A stretch of 64,000 nucleotides of DNA from Anaerotignum neopropionicum (lineage in GTDB: Bacteria; Bacillota; Clostridia; Lachnospirales; Anaerotignaceae). Made by a program: the position numbers and the translations under genes. This document shows positions 15,551 through 26,344 of this stretch, one piece after another. Location of the stretch: NCBI RefSeq assembly GCF_001571775.1, contig NZ_LRVM01000004.1, forward strand, positions 124,001-188,000, read 5' to 3'. Numbering within the stretch: position 1 is the first letter of the stretch; every line of letters begins with the position of its first letter. Below the pieces are notes generated by a model. That model did no database searches and was not told the origin of the DNA. It saw only the letters and a list, made by a program, of their open reading frames with translations.

Positions 15551-17023
15551 ATGAAAAAAATAAATGAAGTGTTGACTCCTCAAGCTCCGGCTTTGAAGGA
15601 AAAAGTATTGCAGTTTGGAGAAGGCAATTTTCTTCGTGCCTTTACGGATTGGATGATAAATAAAGCAAATAAGCAAGGTTGTTTTGATGGCTCTATTGTT
15701 TTGTGCCAGCCCATTGCAAAGGGTATGGGCGAGATCATTAATTCTCAAGATGGTATGTATACTTTGATTATGCGGGGGATTGAAAACGGTCAAGCCGTTG
15801 AAAAAATTGAACCGAACACATCAGTTTCTCGTTGTATCAATCCTTATGAGGATTATGAGGCCTTGTTGTCAATGGCTCGCTCCAAGGATTTGAAGGTGGT
15901 AATTTCCAATACAACAGAAGCGGGCATTGCTTACAAAGCAGGAGATAAGCTGAATGATCGCCCGGCACAGTCCTTTCCTGCAAAGGTTTGCGCTTTTTTA
16001 TATGAAAGATATCAGACTTTTAATGGTGCCAAGGACATGGGCTTATTGTTTTTGCCAGTTGAATTAATTGATAACAACGGGGCAAACTTATTGCGTATCG
16101 TTTTGCAGTATGCCGAGGAATGGGGCTTGGAGGAAGGCTTTAAAACCTGGGTGAGGGAAAGCAATCATTTCTGTTCCACCTTGGTTGACCGTATCGTAAC
16201 CGGCTATCCTGGGGATGAATTGGAATATTTCTATAATGAAATGGGCTATGAGGATCAATGCCTTGTAACCAGTGAAGTGTTTAACCTTTGGGTCATCGAA
16301 GGGAAAAAGGAATGGGCGGAGATTTTACCAATTCACAAAACAGATGCAAACGTAATTTGGACAGAGGATGTAACACCGTACAAAAAACGTAAGGTTCGAA
16401 TTTTAAACGGTGGCCATACCGCAACGGTTTTGGCAGCATATTTGGCAGGGCATAACATTGTTTTGGAAATGATGAACGACCCCTTATTTGAAAAATATTT
16501 AGACCAGCTTCTTTACGGAGAAATTATTCCAACGTTGGATTTACCAAAGGCGGACTTGGAACAGTTTGCTTCTGACGTAAAGGATCGTTTCCGCAACCCT
16601 TATATTAAGCATAAGCTGTTGGATATTTCCTTAAACTCTTGCTCGAAATGGTGTGCAAGATGTATGCCTAGTTTGCTTGGATATGTGAAGGAAAAAGATG
16701 AATTACCTAAGGCATTGGCCTTCTCCTTGGCAGCATTTATTCGCTTTTACAAGGGAAAAATGGAAAATGGAAGCTATGTTGGAATGCGTGGGGATGGAAC
16801 ATCTTACACCATTAAAGATGATAAAGAAGTTTTGGAATATTTTGCAAAGCTTTGGACAGAAAAGGATGCAGAGGGCATCGCTGAAGCAGTTTTATCTAAT
16901 ACTGCTTTTTGGGATGGTACCGATTTGAATGCCGTTGACGGCTTAACTGCATTGGTTGCTTTCTATTTAAAAGCAATGAATGAAAAAGACGTGAAGGAAG
17001 TGCTTACTTCCCTTCTGGCTTAA
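15551..17023 (+). CDS. uxaB: tagaturonate reductase (altronate oxidoreductase)
   Basis: A 490-residue member of the mannitol dehydrogenase family. An N-terminal NAD-binding fold begins with LQFGEGNFLRAF, and the C-terminal catalytic domain includes KVRILNGGHTATVLAAYLAG and the downstream Lys/Asn region. It interconverts D-tagaturonate and D-altronate with NAD(H). The next gene dehydrates altronate, which favours UxaB over fructuronate reductase (UxuB). GGAGG lies 10 nt before ATG 15551. It is the first gene of the uxaB-uxaA-kdgK-eda operon behind two GTATAC operators. Confidence 0.9.
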   Translation: MKKINEVLTPQAPALKEKVLQFGEGNFLRAFTDWMINKANKQGCFDGSIVLCQPIAKGMGEIINSQDGMYTLIMRGIENGQAVEKIEPNTSVSRCINPYEDYEALLSMARSKDLKVVISNTTEAGIAYKAGDKLNDRPAQSFPAKVCAFLYERYQTFNGAKDMGLLFLPVELIDNNGANLLRIVLQYAEEWGLEEGFKTWVRESNHFCSTLVDRIVTGYPGDELEYFYNEMGYEDQCLVTSEVFNLWVIEGKKEWAEILPIHKTDANVIWTEDVTPYKKRKVRILNGGHTATVLAAYLAGHNIVLEMMNDPLFEKYLDQLLYGEIIPTLDLPKADLEQFASDVKDRFRNPYIKHKLLDISLNSCSKWCARCMPSLLGYVKEKDELPKALAFSLAAFIRFYKGKMENGSYVGMRGDGTSYTIKDDKEVLEYFAKLWTEKDAEGIAEAVLSNTAFWDGTDLNAVDGLTALVAFYLKAMNEKDVKEVLTSLLA

Positions 17024-17036
17024 GGAGTGTTAAACC

Positions 17037-18509
17037 ATGAAGGATAATATTATTATTGTTAATCCAAAGGACAGTGTTGCCGTGGTTCTTTGCGATATTA
17101 AAAAAGGTGAGTCTTGTCAGTGCGGCCAGGTTATCCTTACGGCAAAAGACGATATTGCTTTTGGCCATAAAATTGCCCTTTTTGACATGAAAGAAGGGGA
17201 GAACGTGATAAAATATGCAAGCCCCATTGGGCATGCTACGAAAAATATTGAAAAAGGCGAGCATGTTCACGTGCACAATGTAAAAACCAATTTGGCTGAA
17301 AGCGGGGAGTATGTTTTTTCTGGCAACCAGGAATATGCTTGGAATGCCAGGGACGAGTATTTTATGGGTTACAGAAGGAAAGATGGACGAGTAGGTGTGA
17401 GAAATGAAATTTGGATTGTGCCTACAGTAGGCTGTGTAAACAAAACAGCGGAACGCCTGGCGAAGGAAGCTGAAAAATTGGGAATTGACGTTCTTGCCAT
17501 GACCCATCCTTACGGCTGTTCACAAATGGGTGACGATCAGACCATGACACAGAAGACCTTAGCGGCTTTGGTGAATCATCCCAATGCAGGGGGTGTTCTG
17601 GTTTTGTCCTTGGGATGTGAAAACAACAATTTAGATGTATTTCAACCCTTTTTAGGAGAGTACGACAGCGAGAGAGTTCGCTTTATGATTACACAAACAG
17701 AAGAGGATGAGATGGAAGCGGGGTTAGCCCATATCAAGGCCCTTTCCAGCCTTATCGAAAAAGACAAAAGAGAAAAGGTTCCCCTTGGGGAGCTGATTAT
17801 TGGGTTTAAATGCGGTGGTTCCGATGCATTTTCCGGCATCACCGCAAACCCCCTGTGCGGTCGCTTGACCAACTTACACACCTCTGCAGGCGGACGGGCA
17901 ATTTTAACGGAGGTGCCTGAAATGTTTGGCGCTGAGGATAGCTTGTTTGCTCGTTGCGAAAGCAAAGAGGTATTTGACCAGGCAACAGAAATGATTAATG
18001 CATTTAAAGACTACTATGTAAGCCATAACCAGGTTGTATATGAAAACCCTTCGCCCGGCAATAAGGCAGGGGGAATAACGACACTGGAGGAAAAATCCCT
18101 TGGGTGTATTCAAAAGGGTGGTGAGGCTACCGTTACCGATGTTTTGGCTTATGCAAAACCAGTGAAGCAGGCAGGGCTTTCCTTATTAACGGGCCCAGGT
18201 AACGATATGGTATCCTGTACTAACCTTGCGGCTTCAGGGGCGCATATCATCCTCTTTACTACAGGACGAGGTACGCCTTTTGGTACTGTCGTACCTACAA
18301 TAAAGATTTCATCAAACTCAGCTTTGGCGGAGCATAAGGCAAATTGGATAGATTTTAATGCAGGAATGATTTTAGAAGGAACAACTTTTGAAGAAGCTGG
18401 GAAAATGCTTATGGATTTATTGAAAGAAACAGCCAGCGGCAAGCTTGCCAAAAATGAAAAAAACGGATACAGAGAGATTGCAATTTTTAAAGATGGGGTG
18501 ACATTATAA
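17037..18509 (+). CDS. uxaA: altronate dehydratase
   Basis: A 490-residue protein with an N-terminal SAF domain (about residues 1-100) and the large UxaA catalytic region containing HPYGCSQMGDD, LGCENNN and GFKCGGSDAFSGITANP, the Cys and Gly motifs of the family. It converts D-altronate to 2-keto-3-deoxygluconate in the cytoplasm. The start follows TAAGGAG 13 nt after uxaB, and the stop overlaps the kinase start by 1 nt. Confidence 0.92.
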   Translation: MKDNIIIVNPKDSVAVVLCDIKKGESCQCGQVILTAKDDIAFGHKIALFDMKEGENVIKYASPIGHATKNIEKGEHVHVHNVKTNLAESGEYVFSGNQEYAWNARDEYFMGYRRKDGRVGVRNEIWIVPTVGCVNKTAERLAKEAEKLGIDVLAMTHPYGCSQMGDDQTMTQKTLAALVNHPNAGGVLVLSLGCENNNLDVFQPFLGEYDSERVRFMITQTEEDEMEAGLAHIKALSSLIEKDKREKVPLGELIIGFKCGGSDAFSGITANPLCGRLTNLHTSAGGRAILTEVPEMFGAEDSLFARCESKEVFDQATEMINAFKDYYVSHNQVVYENPSPGNKAGGITTLEEKSLGCIQKGGEATVTDVLAYAKPVKQAGLSLLTGPGNDMVSCTNLAASGAHIILFTTGRGTPFGTVVPTIKISSNSALAEHKANWIDFNAGMILEGTTFEEAGKMLMDLLKETASGKLAKNEKNGYREIAIFKDGVTL

Positions 18510-19603
18510 TGATTCAGTTAAGACCAAAAAATGAGTGTATGTTTGATCAGATTTCCTTAGGTGAAGTAATGTTGAGATTGGATCCCGGCGAGGGCAGAAT
18601 CAAAACAGCAAGACAATTTCGTGCATGGGAAGGTGGCGGTGAATATAACGTTGCCCGTGGGCTTCGTCGTTGCTTTGGCTATAAAACAGCCATTTTAACA
18701 GCTTTTGCCGATAATGAAATCGGTCGTTTGATTGAAGATTTTATTTTGCAAGGTGGCGTAGATACCTCCTTTATTAAATGGCTGCCTTATGACGGCATTG
18801 GCAGAACCACACGCAATGGCTTGAATTTTACAGAAAGAGGTCATGGCGTGCGTGGTGCTGTAGGTGTTTCCGATCGTGGCAACTCTGCAATTTCCCAGAT
18901 GAAGCCCGGCGATTTTGATTTCGACTATTTGTTTGGTACTTTGGGTGTTCGTTGGCTGCATACCGGTGGTATTTTTGCAGCTTTGTCTGAAAATAGTGCG
19001 GCAGTAACCATCGAAGCCGTGAAGGCAGCGAAAAAATATGGTACCGTCGTTTCCTATGATTTAAACTACCGTCCTTCCATGTGGAAATCCATCGGTGGAC
19101 AGGAGAAGGCCCAGACAGTGAATAAAGAAATTGCAAAATATATCGATGTTATGATTGGTAATGAAGAAGACTTCACGGCTTGCCTCGGCTTTGAAATTGA
19201 AGGAAACGACGAAAACTTGGTTGCATTAAACTTAGACGGTTACAAAAAAATGATGGCAAAGGCTGCGAAAGCATACCCTAATTTTAAGGTAATGGCTACC
19301 ACATTGAGAAGTGTAAAAACTGCGACAGTAAATGATTGGGCGGCAATGTGCTGGGCAAACGGAGAAATTTATTTCTCAAAAAAATATGATGGTCTGGAAA
19401 TTATGGATCGTGTTGGTGGCGGTGACAGCTTTGCCTCCGGTTTGATTTTCGGCTTAATGGAAACAGCTGATCCCCAGGTTGCTGTAAACTATGGTGCTGC
19501 TCATGGTGCACTAGCAATGACAACACCCGGTGATACCAGTATGGCAAGCCGCAAAGAAGTAGAAGCTTTAATGGGTGGTGCAGGTGCTAGAGTACAGCGC
19601 TAA
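18509..19603 (+). CDS. kdgK: 2-keto-3-deoxygluconate kinase (PfkB family)
   Basis: A 364-residue ribokinase-fold enzyme. The substrate motif WEGGGEYNVARGL is near the N-terminus and the catalytic signature GGGDSFASG near the C-terminus (Asp306 as base). It phosphorylates KDG to KDPG using ATP, the step between altronate dehydratase and the aldolase encoded next. It has more length than the usual 310-residue KdgK. GGGGTG precedes the ATG, which overlaps the uxaA stop. Confidence 0.88.
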   Translation: MIQLRPKNECMFDQISLGEVMLRLDPGEGRIKTARQFRAWEGGGEYNVARGLRRCFGYKTAILTAFADNEIGRLIEDFILQGGVDTSFIKWLPYDGIGRTTRNGLNFTERGHGVRGAVGVSDRGNSAISQMKPGDFDFDYLFGTLGVRWLHTGGIFAALSENSAAVTIEAVKAAKKYGTVVSYDLNYRPSMWKSIGGQEKAQTVNKEIAKYIDVMIGNEEDFTACLGFEIEGNDENLVALNLDGYKKMMAKAAKAYPNFKVMATTLRSVKTATVNDWAAMCWANGEIYFSKKYDGLEIMDRVGGGDSFASGLIFGLMETADPQVAVNYGAAHGALAMTTPGDTSMASRKEVEALMGGAGARVQR

Positions 19604-19613
19604 GGAGGAAAAT

Positions 19614-20252
19614 ATGATAATTGCAGAAAAAATCTCTAAAATTGGTGTGGTGCCTGTTATTAAATTGGAACGACCCCAGGAGGATGCATTGCCCTTGGCA
19701 AAAGCACTTTCGGAAGGTGGACTGCCTGTTGCGGAAATTACTTTCCGTGCAGCAGGTGCAGAAAAAGCCATTAAGCTGATGCGTGAAAATTATCCAGATA
19801 TGATTGTCGGCGCAGGCACGGTTTTGTATAAAGAGCAGGTTGATAGAGCTTTGGAAGCAGGGGCACAGTTTATAGTATCCCCTGGATTTAATCCCAAAAT
19901 TGCGGCTTATTGCATTGAAAAGAACGTGCCTATTTTTCCTGGTTGCGTTACACCCACGGAAATCGAAGCAGCACACGATTTGGGCTTAACTACCTTTAAA
20001 TTTTTCCCTGCACAGCAGTATGGCGGCTTATCTACCATTAAAGCGTTGTCCGCTCCATATCATCAATTTCAATTTATGCCCACAGGCGGCATAAGTTTGG
20101 ACAATTTAAAGGAATATCTCTCCTTTAAGAGCATTTGTGCCGTTGGAGGTTCTTTTATGGTAACGGATAAATTAATCAATGCAAAAGCATGGGATGAAAT
20201 TACTTTAATTTGCCGTAAGGCGGCGGATATTGTTGCCGAAGTAAGAGCTTAA
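19614..20252 (+). CDS. eda: KDPG/KHG aldolase
   Basis: A 212-residue class I aldolase. Glu41 in VAEITFR and the Schiff-base Lys129 in FKFFPA are in place, and GAGTVL and MPTGG motifs are visible. It cleaves 2-keto-3-deoxy-6-phosphogluconate to pyruvate and glyceraldehyde 3-phosphate, finishing the pathway. The frame is open from 19575, but ATG 19614 follows AAGGAGG exactly and gives the normal N-terminus MIIAEKISKIGVVPV. A strong terminator follows. Confidence 0.93.
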   Translation: MIIAEKISKIGVVPVIKLERPQEDALPLAKALSEGGLPVAEITFRAAGAEKAIKLMRENYPDMIVGAGTVLYKEQVDRALEAGAQFIVSPGFNPKIAAYCIEKNVPIFPGCVTPTEIEAAHDLGLTTFKFFPAQQYGGLSTIKALSAPYHQFQFMPTGGISLDNLKEYLSFKSICAVGGSFMVTDKLINAKAWDEITLICRKAADIVAEVRA

Positions 20253-20351
20253 AAATTTTGGGGCATTTAACAAAGGCTATTTGATAAATTTAAAATTGTT
20301 TCTTCTGTTTATTTATCGTTCATCCTTTAAGCAAAATTTAATGGAAATCAA

Positions 20352-20396
20352 AAGAGCTGAAGCATTTCATTTTTATGAGTGCTTCAGCTCTTTTTG
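20352..20396 (+). terminator. rho-independent terminator of the uxaB-eda operon
   Basis: A 12-bp stem (AGAGCTGAAGCA 20353-20364 with TGCTTCAGCTCT 20380-20391) is followed by a T-run. The flanking A-run may let it also serve the convergent chemoreceptor gene. Confidence 0.88.
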
Positions 20397-20439
20397 ATTA
20401 CAACCTTAGAATAATAGTGTTTTGGAGATGTTTATTTAT

Positions 20440-22143
20440 TTATATTTTAAATTCCGAAATAAGGTCTTTTAATATATTGGATTGACCGGACAATTCTTCG
20501 CTTGCCGCTGCGCTTTCCTCAGCAGTTGCGGCATTTGTTTGAATAACTGAGGAAATTTGCTCTATACCTTGGTTTATTTGAAGGATTGCCGTTGCCTGTG
20601 CTTGAGAGGCCTGGGCAATCTGCTCAATTAAAGTGATGGCGGCTTTGGTTGCATTCCCGCTCGCATCCAGAGAACCTGCGGTTTTATCGGCAATTTGCGC
20701 ACCGTTATTCACCGCGTTAATTGTATGTTCAATTAAAACTGTGGTATTTTTAGCGGCTTCAGCCGATTTTCCTGCCAAATTTCTTACTTCATCTGCAACA
20801 ACAGCAAAACCCTTGCCGGCTGCCCCAGCACGAGCAGCTTCTATAGCAGCATTTAGTGCCAGAATATTTGTCTGGAAGGCGATGTCCTCAATGATTTTGA
20901 TAATTTTTGAAATTTCCGCGGATTTGGCGGAAATCTCGTTCATGGCCTGGGTCATTTCTGTCATTTGACCGTTGCTTATCGTCATTTCTTTTCCGGCAAA
21001 TTCAGCTTTTTCTTGCGCGGTTGCCGTATGATTTGCGTTTTGCTTAATTTGGTCGGCAACATCGGCAATCGCTGCGGATAATTCTTCGATGGAGCTGGCT
21101 TGCTCCGTTGCTCCTTGGGAAAGGGCCTGTGCCCCGTTAGCAACCTGCTCCGCACCACAATGCACCTGTTCTGCCGATTGATTGATCTGTACCAGAGTTT
21201 CGGTTAGGTTTGAAAGTAAGTCGTGCATACTGTCTTTCAGCTTTTTAAATTGCCCTACATATTCTCTTTGCAGCTCAAATTTTAAATTGCCCATAGATAT
21301 TTCACGAAGGGCATCTGCAATTTCATCAATATAGCCTTGATAGTTTTGTAATTGTTCAATGGTTGAACCAAAAGCACTTGCCAGTTGCCCGATTTCATCA
21401 TTGGATTGCACTGAAAGCTCAACATTAAATTGACCTTGGGCAATTTGCTGCGCTGCACTTGTAACTTTTTTAATTGGCTTGGCAATTCCTCCGCTGATAT
21501 AATAAGTGATTGCAGCAACAATAAGTAAAACAATTGCAGCAAGGATTGCAACAATTTTTAATGTTGAGAATGCACCTTCATTTAAAATGTCATGTACATG
21601 CCCGATTGGCACACCAACAAAGTAGGCACCGATGATTTGATTACTTGCGTCATAGATTGGGTGGTAATTGGTCGCATACCTTGTGCCTAAAATATCGGTT
21701 TCGCCTGAAAATGTATTGCCATTTATAAGCTCTTGATAAGCCTGCCCACTAGTTTCTAAGCTTGAGCCAATGACTCTTTCGCCGTTTTCGTCTTTAATTG
21801 TGGTTAAAACACGCTGAAAATCATCACCTTTTTTAACAAAAACAGTGGCAACAACCTCCATGTCCTCCGTAAATTGGTCTATGTATGCAAAATTCCCCGC
21901 AATGGGACGATTATTGCGATCAATCAATTCACCATAGGAATTTAAATTGAGCAACCCAAATTGCTCCTCAAGATATGATCCCAACATATTATTTGAACTG
22001 GATAATCTTTCGTCAATTAAAGTATTCATGATTTTTTTTGTATTTATCGAGCTCTCCCATAGACTGATTGCTGTAGTAAGGGATGATGCGAGAAAAACCA
22101 AAATTAGAATTGTAAAAATTAGTTTGTTTTTTATACTTTTCAT
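20440..22143 (-). CDS. methyl-accepting chemotaxis protein with single Cache-type sensor
   Basis: A 567-residue transmembrane receptor. TM1 is at about 8-27, followed by an extracellular Cache-like domain with [13 protein letters not shown] and [12 protein letters not shown]2 is at about 190-212, HAMP at 212-265, and a long helical signalling domain carries the MCP hairpin motif [22 protein letters not shown]. It relays extracellular ligands to CheA/CheW. AAGGAGG precedes the ATG. The signalling half is closely similar to the receptor at 31604 but the sensor differs. Ligand unknown. Confidence 0.92.
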   Translation of the reverse strand: MKSIKNKLIFTILILVFLASSLTTAISLWESSINTKKIMNTLIDERLSSSNNMLGSYLEEQFGLLNLNSYGELIDRNNRPIAGNFAYIDQFTEDMEVVATVFVKKGDDFQRVLTTIKDENGERVIGSSLETSGQAYQELINGNTFSGETDILGTRYATNYHPIYDASNQIIGAYFVGVPIGHVHDILNEGAFSTLKIVAILAAIVLLIVAAITYYISGGIAKPIKKVTSAAQQIAQGQFNVELSVQSNDEIGQLASAFGSTIEQLQNYQGYIDEIADALREISMGNLKFELQREYVGQFKKLKDSMHDLLSNLTETLVQINQSAEQVHCGAEQVANGAQALSQGATEQASSIEELSAAIADVADQIKQNANHTATAQEKAEFAGKEMTISNGQMTEMTQAMNEISAKSAEISKIIKIIEDIAFQTNILALNAAIEAARAGAAGKGFAVVADEVRNLAGKSAEAAKNTTVLIEHTINAVNNGAQIADKTAGSLDASGNATKAAITLIEQIAQASQAQATAILQINQGIEQISSVIQTNAATAEESAAASEELSGQSNILKDLISEFKI

Positions 22144-22707
22144 TTGTAATTCCTCCTTGATTTAAAAAAAAATTTCGTTGCTGGTGGTTTTGATTTTTGT
22201 TTAGACGATTAAAAGTATTAAATACTGAGCGAAACAAAAAGCGTCATTCCACGTTACAATAATTTATTAATGCCATCCTTTCCAATAATATCATTATAAT
22301 CTATTTATTGCTAAAAGTATATATTCTTTTAATAAACCATAGTATTTTTATAACCAAAAAATGGTAAAATTCTTATAAATAATCAAAATATATCTATTTA
22401 TTAAAAAAAATTGAATAAAAATACAGAACAATAAAAAAAGATAACAGTTATGTTTTTTCATTGAATTTATTTATTATTAGAAAATAAAAGTTTTTTAAAG
22501 AAAACCTTTATAAAAGCAATGAATTTTAATTATATACTCTAAAAAAAGAGTTTTTTAGCAAATTAAAGCGAATTTTTGTAATATTCCTTTCTTTTTAGCA
22601 TATTTTTGTTATAATTATTTTAAAGTATGTTTTATATGTTTATTTCCAAATTACCGTAACTCATTTTAGGGAAGAGGTTTATATTTCGCTTTGGGAAGTG
22701 GGAGAGT
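22144..22707. other. AT-rich divergent intergenic region
   Basis: The 560 bp separate the leftward chemoreceptor from the rightward GGDEF-HD-GYP gene. I see no gene, repeat or clear operator. Both promoters should lie here, but no convincing -35/-10 pair stood out in the A/T background. Confidence 0.4.
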
Positions 22708-25296
22708 ATGTTTCGCATAAAAAATAGTATCGTTAGAAAAATAGGAATTACAATTTTTTTATTTGTGTTACTTATCTTTGTTATATATTACAACTTTTTG
22801 AATATTCAAATTAAATCTTATTTGGAGCAGCAAGGAAAGGAACAATTAAAAAACGAATCAGAATATCTCTGCGCCGAAATTGAATCTTATTTGCAAAAAT
22901 ACATAGTAATTGTAGAACAGGCAAAAATGGATTCCGAGTTCAAAAATATTGCGAAAGAAGTAGAGGATCGTTATTCGAAACGAGAAAACCCAACCTATGC
23001 TAAGGTATGCGATAAGCTTGTTGATATTTGCAGCTTGGATGAGAATATTGCTCAAGCATATATTGCGTTGGGAAATGCAGATGATTTAATTACAAATATT
23101 TATGATTTTGACATGGAGCCGGATTATGATTTGTCAAAAAGGGAATGGTATGTCGATACCATAGAGCAAAATAAAACAACAATATCGGCTCCTTATGTGG
23201 ATTTAATTACACATAAAACTGCCATCACAATTTCTGCACCTTTGTCAGATAATAACGGGGTATATGGTGTATTTGGTCTTGATATTTTAATAGAAGATAT
23301 TAATACCATCATGAATGAATTTAATGCTGGTATTAATTCAAGCGTCGGCTTATTCTATAATAGCGGGCGTGTTTTGTATTATCAAAACGTAAATGATGCA
23401 GATAAAACCGAAAAAATCTACATACAAGATATTTTTGATGAGGAAATTGCCCCCAAAATGCTTTCGGGGGAAAGCGGTGTGGCCCGATATACCGATCAGG
23501 GACAAGAAAAATATATTGCTTATTTTCCTGTGAACAATACACATATTATTGTTTACAATGAAATTTTAAGATCAAAAATATTAGCTCCCATTAATCAATT
23601 TGTATTTGTAAATTTATTGATTCTAATTTTAATTATCTTTATTTTATTCATTGGTTTATCTGCTTTGGAAAAATTTTTTTCTTCTCCGTTGATTATGATT
23701 TGCAAGCAAATGCAAAATTTTACCAATGAAAGGTCTATAAAATTACCGCAAAATATATTGGATAGAAATGACGAAATCGGTGTTTTGGGAAACGGATTTA
23801 TTTATATGATTAAAAAAATATCGAATTATATATTAAGGCTTGAGCAAAAGAATCAAGAGCTCTATGATGCAAAAGAAACTATGAATAAAGAAAGATTAAG
23901 GTTTAAAACAACACTTCGTTCCCTTGGAGATGGGATAATATCCACAGATCATAACGGGAACATTCAAATTATGAATGATGCGGCAGAAGGGTTAACAGGT
24001 TGGCAAAAAGACGACGCTGCCGGACTACCATTTGAAACAATATTCCGTATCATTGATGAAATTTCTGGTGAGATAACAATGAGTCCTGTACAACGGGTGT
24101 TGGTAGAGAACGAAATGGAGGCGGTGGAGGAAAACATCATTTTAATAAAGAAGAGTTGTGAGAAGATTCCAATCGAAGCATGCACAACACCAATTTTAGA
24201 TGATGCAGGCAATATCACCGGAGTGGTAATTGTTTTTCGTGACTGTACAGCAAAAAAGGAAAAGGAGGCTGAGATTTCTTACCTAAGCTATCACGATCAA
24301 TTGACAGGATTAAACAATAGACATTTTTTTGAAAAAGAATTAAAGACATTGGATAAGGAGTGCCATCTGCCATTATCCTTGGCATTAATTGATGTGAATG
24401 GATTGAAACTGACTAACGATGCATTTGGTCATCAAGAGGGAGACAAGCTGTTGCAAATTATTGCTGAAACCTTGAAATTAAGTTGCAGAAAAAACGATAT
24501 GATATGCCGTATCGGTGGGGATGAATTTATTCTGTTGTTACCCAAAACCAATAGAGACGCAGTGGAAAGAATTATGAAGCGGATTGATTTTCAAATTGGA
24601 GAATTAAGTTTGAATGATACAATGATTTCTGTTTCCATTGGCTGGGATACAAAGGTTTCTTTGGAACAAAATATTATGGATGTTTATGCAAAAGCGGAAG
24701 AATATATGTATCATAAAAAACTTACGGAAAGCCAAAATATGAAGAAAAAAACAATTCAGACAATCGTCAAAACTTTTCACGAAAACAATGATAGAGAGAG
24801 GATTCATTCTGAAGGCGTAGGGGAAGCGAGCAGAAAAATTGGAGAGGCACTCAGTCTGAATGAAGAATATTTGCGTGAGGTGGAGCAGGCGGGGATTTTG
24901 CATGATATTGGAAAGGTTGCTGTTGACGTTGAACTTCTCAAAAAACCTGGAAAGCTAACTTCTTCGGAATATGAAATAGTCAAGAGACATGCAGAGGCGG
25001 GCTATCATATTCTGAAATCGGTGGATGCCTATGCAAATCTATCGGAGTATGTTTTGGCGCATCATGAGCATTGGGACGGTTCAGGCTATCCCAGGGGCTT
25101 AAAAGGTACAGAAATACCTCTCGTATCAAGAATCGTTATGATTGCAGGTGCTTATGAGGCGATGACAACGGAAAGCAATTATCGAAAGGCCTTAACCAAG
25201 GAGGAGGCAATTTGTGAATTGATTCGGTGTTCCGGAAAGCAGTTTGATCCACGTGTTACGGCTGTATTTGTAAATGTTTTGAGAAGTCAAGATTGA
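22708..25296 (+). CDS. membrane c-di-GMP enzyme: dCache-PAS-GGDEF-HD-GYP
   Basis: An 862-residue protein. TM1 (about 13-32), an extracellular double-Cache sensor with REWYVDTIEQ and GVFGLDI, and TM2 (about 296-318) are followed by HAMP/coiled-coil and PAS (about 395-515). The GGDEF domain has an intact GGDEF motif near residue 603 and an inhibitory-site RxxD (RKND) five residues before it. The HD-GYP domain has HDIGK (His732-Asp733) and HHEHWDGSGYP (GYP near 793). Both the cyclase and phosphodiesterase active sites look intact, so net activity cannot be predicted. The start is the ATG after GGGAGAGT. A terminator follows at 25337. Confidence 0.9.
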   Translation: MFRIKNSIVRKIGITIFLFVLLIFVIYYNFLNIQIKSYLEQQGKEQLKNESEYLCAEIESYLQKYIVIVEQAKMDSEFKNIAKEVEDRYSKRENPTYAKVCDKLVDICSLDENIAQAYIALGNADDLITNIYDFDMEPDYDLSKREWYVDTIEQNKTTISAPYVDLITHKTAITISAPLSDNNGVYGVFGLDILIEDINTIMNEFNAGINSSVGLFYNSGRVLYYQNVNDADKTEKIYIQDIFDEEIAPKMLSGESGVARYTDQGQEKYIAYFPVNNTHIIVYNEILRSKILAPINQFVFVNLLILILIIFILFIGLSALEKFFSSPLIMICKQMQNFTNERSIKLPQNILDRNDEIGVLGNGFIYMIKKISNYILRLEQKNQELYDAKETMNKERLRFKTTLRSLGDGIISTDHNGNIQIMNDAAEGLTGWQKDDAAGLPFETIFRIIDEISGEITMSPVQRVLVENEMEAVEENIILIKKSCEKIPIEACTTPILDDAGNITGVVIVFRDCTAKKEKEAEISYLSYHDQLTGLNNRHFFEKELKTLDKECHLPLSLALIDVNGLKLTNDAFGHQEGDKLLQIIAETLKLSCRKNDMICRIGGDEFILLLPKTNRDAVERIMKRIDFQIGELSLNDTMISVSIGWDTKVSLEQNIMDVYAKAEEYMYHKKLTESQNMKKKTIQTIVKTFHENNDRERIHSEGVGEASRKIGEALSLNEEYLREVEQAGILHDIGKVAVDVELLKKPGKLTSSEYEIVKRHAEAGYHILKSVDAYANLSEYVLAHHEHWDGSGYPRGLKGTEIPLVSRIVMIAGAYEAMTTESNYRKALTKEEAICELIRCSGKQFDPRVTAVFVNVLRSQD

Positions 25297-26344
25297 AATG
25301 TAGGAATGAAGCTATGAAGGTATTATCATTGCTGTGAACACCCCATCCAAATTGATGGGGTGTTGTTTGTGTATCGTTTTTTCGCAAAAGTTCATTTTAC
25401 GAAACGGCTGCGCAGTAGGGCAATCCAGCGTTCAAATGGTTTTTTTTATTAATTTTTATTATAAGTAATTTGTCTTGAAAATGAATTCAAAAAAAATTAT
25501 ATTTGTTTAGGACAAGTATGAACCATTTTGATAGGACAAACATAATATAAAGTAAGCACAGAAGAAAGGAAGTTAAAAGCAAAACAGCAGAAAAAGCAGG
25601 GGATTTGTGTTTGAGGTTGGTATCAAAGTTCATGGAATGATGGATAAAAAGCAAAAAAAGCCTATAAGAAAACTCCTTTTTACCCTTTCGGGAAAGCTCA
25701 AAGCTGCGTGTTTGGATGCGATGACCAAAAACGGCAATGGCCTGAGTTGCCTCGAAAGGGATGTTTTTTGACGTGAAAAAGTATTTACTTATTGAAAGTT
25801 GGTTTCTTTGGCTGAAAATTTGGGGTTTTAAAATTGCAATATTAAGAAATGTTTAAGGTTGGTTCTTAATGATTAGCGTGTTTTTGAAGTTTGTGCAAAA
25901 TAGCGGTTCTATTAAAAAAAGATCATCGCTGCTTTTTACTGCTTTAAACTTCAAGGGGTCGCAAAAAAATATGTACCATAGTTTTCCAGGGCACTGTTTC
26001 CCATGGTTGGAAGCACGGTGTCAACTTGTACCTTCCTGTTTTGTTCATAGGTACCCAAAAAATGTAAAAGTCACTGATTGAAGTTTGCCGAATACTTCCC
26101 TTAAAATAGCCTAGTACCAATAAAGTTTGTATACGTTTTCGCTCAAATGTGGTAAACTAGTAAAGGCTCAGGATGTTTTTTTAACTGCATTCGCCACTTG
26201 AGTTTCCTGGTGAGCTGTTTTTTAACCATAATGATGCGCTTCATTTATAATGAATCTATTTTTTAGATGAAAATTACAGGAAAAATATTTATTTTGAGCA
26301 TCAAAAAATGGTTTATTTAAAATATTAGTTAGTGAGGAAAGCTT
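25297..26344. other. gene-poor 1-kb spacer
   Basis: After the terminator at 25337-25368 no convincing gene is seen. A 70-codon open frame at 25869-26081 has no good ribosome binding site or recognisable family. A folded stretch at 25683-25760 has an 8-bp outer stem (CCCTTTCG with CGAAAGGG) around TTTGG/CCAAA and GGC/GCC hairpins. Its role is unknown. Confidence 0.4.
25337..25368 (+). terminator. rho-independent terminator
   Basis: An 11-bp perfect stem (AACACCCCATC 25337-25347 with GATGGGGTGTT 25354-25364) is followed by a short T-rich tail. It ends the GGDEF-HD-GYP gene. Confidence 0.75.

Noticed and set aside
25869-26081. 70-codon frame before the diguanylate cyclase gene
   Set aside because: No ribosome binding site, no family and no nearby terminator or promoter.
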